Shown here one piece after another: positions 51,464-54,036 of a DNA stretch of 54,036 nucleotides. Numbering within the stretch: position 1 is the first letter of the stretch; the number at the start of each line of letters is the position of its first letter. The position numbers and the translations under genes are program-made. Under the pieces are notes generated by a model, which worked only from the letters and a program-made list of their open reading frames with translations, searched no databases and was not told the DNA's origin. Origin of the DNA: JBBSEX01 sp038239345 (GTDB lineage Bacteria > Acidobacteriota > Terriglobia > Bryobacterales > Bryobacteraceae); assembly GCA_038239345.1 (NCBI GenBank), contig JBBSEX010000026.1, positions 1 to 54,036 on the forward strand, given 5' to 3'.

Positions 51464-51895
51464 AGGCGAGCTGTCTCGACGGCTGAAGACAACAGGCCAT
51501 TTGCACGTTTTGACCCGATGATGAGTGAAATGGCGATTCATCAACTTGGGAGGTTTGAAAGAAAATCCACTTCAGACCGGAAGACGTTACCTCTCGGAAT
51601 GCGACAACTGCCGTGCTGTGCCGCGTCAAAACTCTCGCACTTGCATAAGCTAAGGACTTGTAGACCAGCCCGACCTAGGGTTTCCGATAGGACTGCAGCA
51701 TGATTCTGGATCTGCGACATATCTTCGGCTGGTTTCTCAGTGCCTTCGGTTCTTGAAACGATCTCGTTCTCGGAAACCTCGCCCTCCCGCAGGAACTTCT
51801 GGCACTGCAAATGACTCGCCCCTGCCACCGACGAGTTCGCTTGACTCTTTGGCCAAACAGAGCGGCAATGGACATGCCCAGGAGGGGGCGGGTCC
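51464..51895. other. Upstream region of the second DUF2924-recombinase module
   Basis: No gene recognised. A minus-strand frame over this region is a shadow of the DUF2924 gene. Confidence 0.35.
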
Positions 51896-52378
51896 ATGAA
51901 CCAGACCAAGATCAGAAAGCCAAAGCCCAGCAAGAAACAGGCAGTTGCCCAACTGCTGACAGAGTTGCCGACCATGGAGCGCGAGGGGTTGCGCCAGCTC
52001 TGGCACGATCTGTTTGGACAGGTGCCGAGCCATGCCTTGCGCCGTGAAACGCTGATTCCCATCCTCGCCTATCGCATCCAGGAGAAGGCCTTCGGCGGAT
52101 TGAAAGAGTCTACCGCGAGCCGGCTGCACGAGTGGGTGGCCGAGCACGCTGGGTGCGCCAAACCTCTGCAGACCAGCCTGCGGCCGAAGACCGGCACCCG
52201 CTACGTCCGCGAGTATCGCGGCAAGCTGCACGAGGTGACCGTGCTCGAATCCAGCTTCGAGTATGAGGGTTCAACCTACCGCAGCCTGACCGAGATCGCC
52301 AAGGTCATCACCGGCTCCCAGTGTTCTGGCCCAGCCTTCTTTGGCTTGAAGCGCAAGGTCGGGAGGGTAGCCGCATGA
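51896..52378 (+). CDS. DUF2924 domain protein, intact copy
   Basis: 160 residues. A basic N-terminus (KIRKPKPSKKQ) precedes LREL-like MEREGLRQLWHDLFGQVPSH, then LIPILAYRIQEKAFGGLKES (DUF2924 signature), KTGTRYVREYRGKLHEVTVL and YRSLTEIAKVITGSQCSGPA followed by FFGLK. It overlaps the recombinase start by 4 bp (ATGA), implying coupled translation. It probably assists the recombinase or binds DNA; function unproven. Confidence 0.82.
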   Translation: MNQTKIRKPKPSKKQAVAQLLTELPTMEREGLRQLWHDLFGQVPSHALRRETLIPILAYRIQEKAFGGLKESTASRLHEWVAEHAGCAKPLQTSLRPKTGTRYVREYRGKLHEVTVLESSFEYEGSTYRSLTEIAKVITGSQCSGPAFFGLKRKVGRVAA

Positions 52379-54036
52379 GCCACCGGATTCGCTGTGCCAT
52401 CTACACTCGCAAGTCGTCCGAGGAAGGGCTAGAGCAGTCGTTCAACTCGCTCGACGCTCAGCGTGAGGCCTGTGAGGCATACATCAAGAGCCAGCAGCAC
52501 GAGGGCTGGCAGCGTATCCCTACCCGTTACGACGACGGCGGCTTTTCCGGCGGCAACATCGAGCGGCCCGCACTAAAGCAGCTCATGTCCGATATCCAAG
52601 CCGGCAAAGTGAACGTCGTGGTCGTCTACAAGGTCGACCGCCTGACGCGCTCCCTCGCCGACTTCGCCAAGATCATCGAGCATTTCGACAAGTGTGGCGT
52701 CAGCTTCGTCTCCATCACGCAGCAGTTCAACACGACTTCGTCCATGGGTCGGCTGACGCTGAACGTTCTGCTATCGTTCGCCCAGTTTGAACGGGAGGTC
52801 ACCGGCGAACGCATCCGCGACAAGATCGCCGCGTCCAAGAAGAAGGGCATGTGGATGGGCGGAGCGGTTCCGCTCGGCTACACCGCACAAGACAGAAAGC
52901 TGATCGTCCACGAGACCGCCGCCGCGACCGTGCGCACCATCTTCCGTGAGTTTCTGCGCCTGGGCAGCGTGCAACGTCTGCAGGACTGGCTGCGCGAGAA
53001 CAACATTCGTAGCCGATGCGGCAACCACTACTTCCGCGGAGCTCTCTACACTATGCTGCGAAACTCGCACTACATTGGCCTGATCAAGCACAAGAAGGCG
53101 AGGTACCCTGGCCAGCACTCGGCGATCCTCGATCGCGAAACCTGGGACCAGACACAAGCCCTGCTGAGCGGCAACACCCAGGGTAAGCGTCGCAAAGCTC
53201 GCACCACCAAGCCCAGTCTGTTCACCGGGTTGCTCTTCGACACTAGTGGTAAGCGTTACACACCGACCCATGCCAACAAGAACGGCCTGCGCTACCGCTA
53301 CTACACTTCGCAAGCGGTGCTCCGCAAGGGCGAGAAGGGCGAAGTCCCCGGACGTATTCCAGCGCCGGACTTGGAACAGGCCGTTGTTGACTGCCTGCTT
53401 GATCTCCTCCGGGATCCGGCGAGGCTGGTGGCCTTCGTAGACAACGTCGAGGAAGAGAGGTCATTCCCGGAGGGAACACGACTGCGGCTGGTGGAGCAAG
53501 CGAGAAAGCTGACCAAGAGCTGGGCAAGGATGTCTCTGGACCACCGACAGACCTGGCTTAGCACCATCCTCCACAGGCTCGTGATCCACGCCGAACACAT
53601 CGAGGTTAAGGTCGACACAGGAAAGTTAGTCGAGTTGCTTCTTGACACCAAGAGGAAGGAAGTTGCGCTTCCAGCCGCTCCCAGAATCGAATCCCTCGAG
53701 TGCGCCTTCCGTCATGTTCCGCAAGGCCGAGCCTTGCGCCTAATCGTGGGCAACGGCAACCTCACGACCGACGCCAGTCGGCAGGCGATCATCAAAGCCA
53801 TCGCCCGCGCCCGGCTCTGGTACGAGCAGCTCACCACCGGCAAAGCAGCCAGCATCGGCGAGCTGGCCGTTATGCATGGCATCTCCCCGCCTTTCGTTTA
53901 CCTGCATCTCAGGCTCATCCCACTCAGCCCGCAGTCGATCGAACACCTGATGACTCGCTCCGAGTCGCTCTCACTCTCGCTCGACGATCTGCTCACCACA
54001 GTGCCACTGAACTGGAACGAGCAACAATTCGGAGGC
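52375..54036 (+). CDS. Large serine recombinase, C-terminus beyond the window
   Basis: 554 codons, open to the window end. Resolvase domain (1-150): IRCAIYTRKSSEEGLEQSFN (catalytic Ser), RYDDGGFSGGNIERPALKQL, VVVYKVDRLTRSLADFAKI and LLSFAQFEREVTGERIRDKI. Recombinase domain (about 165-270): AVPLGYTAQDRKLIVHETAA, RNSHYIGLIKHKKARYPGQH. The following region (SLFTGLLFDTSGKRYTPTHA) replaces the usual zinc ribbon with a cysteine-poor version. A long C-terminal part follows. It would integrate or excise a mobile element by site-specific recombination; no attachment site could be assigned. Confidence 0.88.
   Translation, partial: MSHRIRCAIYTRKSSEEGLEQSFNSLDAQREACEAYIKSQQHEGWQRIPTRYDDGGFSGGNIERPALKQLMSDIQAGKVNVVVVYKVDRLTRSLADFAKIIEHFDKCGVSFVSITQQFNTTSSMGRLTLNVLLSFAQFEREVTGERIRDKIAASKKKGMWMGGAVPLGYTAQDRKLIVHETAAATVRTIFREFLRLGSVQRLQDWLRENNIRSRCGNHYFRGALYTMLRNSHYIGLIKHKKARYPGQHSAILDRETWDQTQALLSGNTQGKRRKARTTKPSLFTGLLFDTSGKRYTPTHANKNGLRYRYYTSQAVLRKGEKGEVPGRIPAPDLEQAVVDCLLDLLRDPARLVAFVDNVEEERSFPEGTRLRLVEQARKLTKSWARMSLDHRQTWLSTILHRLVIHAEHIEVKVDTGKLVELLLDTKRKEVALPAAPRIESLECAFRHVPQGRALRLIVGNGNLTTDASRQAIIKAIARARLWYEQLTTGKAASIGELAVMHGISPPFVYLHLRLIPLSPQSIEHLMTRSESLSLSLDDLLTTVPLNWNEQQFGG

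Noticed and set aside
52771..53313. Minus-strand open frame opposite the recombinase
   Set aside because: Shadow frame; the plus strand carries a continuous recombinase with conserved motifs.
1..54036. CRISPR arrays, tRNA or rRNA genes
   Set aside because: No regularly spaced short repeats and no tRNA- or rRNA-like sequence seen in reading the intergenic regions.

Overview
This is about 54 kb of moderately GC-rich bacterial DNA, most likely from an acidobacterium or a similar soil/sediment bacterium. That placement is an inference from gene content: an N-type ATPase operon, an outer-membrane porin-cytochrome module, tandem SpoIIAA-like proteins, PRC-barrel and GSP17M-like stress proteins, IPT/TIG remnants and DUF2924-recombinase modules. 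I found no rRNA, tRNA or CRISPR array.

Layout. 1-2.0 kb: end of an IS3-family element, a dnaK stub and a double SpoIIAA-like protein. 2.4-8.9 kb (minus): N-ATPase operon atpDCQRBEFAG, with atpD lacking its N-terminus. 8.9-12.3 kb (plus): phage-like block (methylase C-terminus, DUF5681 protein, PBSX-type large terminase, DUF2924 protein, recombinase stub). 12.4-14.9 kb: gene fragments around a DUF4396 membrane protein and a cupin. 15.1-21.9 kb (minus): extracellular-electron-transfer type operon, comprising a DmsE-like decaheme cytochrome, a PioB/MtrB-like barrel, a small membrane protein and a NapC-like cytochrome carrying three tandem mono-heme domains; an IS5-family element splits it. 22.2-29.0 kb: carbon-metabolism genes, some intact (HAD hydrolase, GH15 glucoamylase, 6-phosphogluconate dehydrogenase) and some fragments (pgm, an ackA-tpiA fusion, zwf, groEL). 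29.2-37.9 kb: PRC-barrel protein, broken mscS, a small metal/thiol cluster (YHS protein, Met-rich protein, 33-residue membrane peptide, a glutaredoxin read through an in-frame UGA), P3A H+-ATPase, HPF/RaiA and a broken ppk2. 38-46.9 kb: aquaporin, phosphoketolase, GH130, HAD-IIB, manA fragment, acetate kinase and stress proteins. 47-54 kb: zinc alcohol dehydrogenase, xthA and IS630 fragments, DoxX, a small lipoprotein, and a DUF2924 plus serine recombinase module running off the window.

The intact genes fit survival under energy or oxygen limitation. Glycan breakdown and the pentose phosphate arm can feed phosphoketolase and acetate kinase, which make ATP. Two ion-pumping ATPases can spend ATP to hold membrane potential or pH. 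A trans-outer-membrane cytochrome conduit can discharge electrons. Stress and hibernation proteins protect the cell. A recurring 16-bp palindrome (TGNNCA-N4-TGNNCA) lies upstream of many of these genes and suggests a shared regulator.

The most interesting items are the candidate selenocysteine glutaredoxin (UGA at 33576 followed by a SECIS-like hairpin), the palindrome-defined regulon, and the cytochrome conduit. The window is also unusually rich in gene fragments joined cleanly to unrelated genes and in frameshifts, so either real genome decay or assembly/polishing error must be considered.
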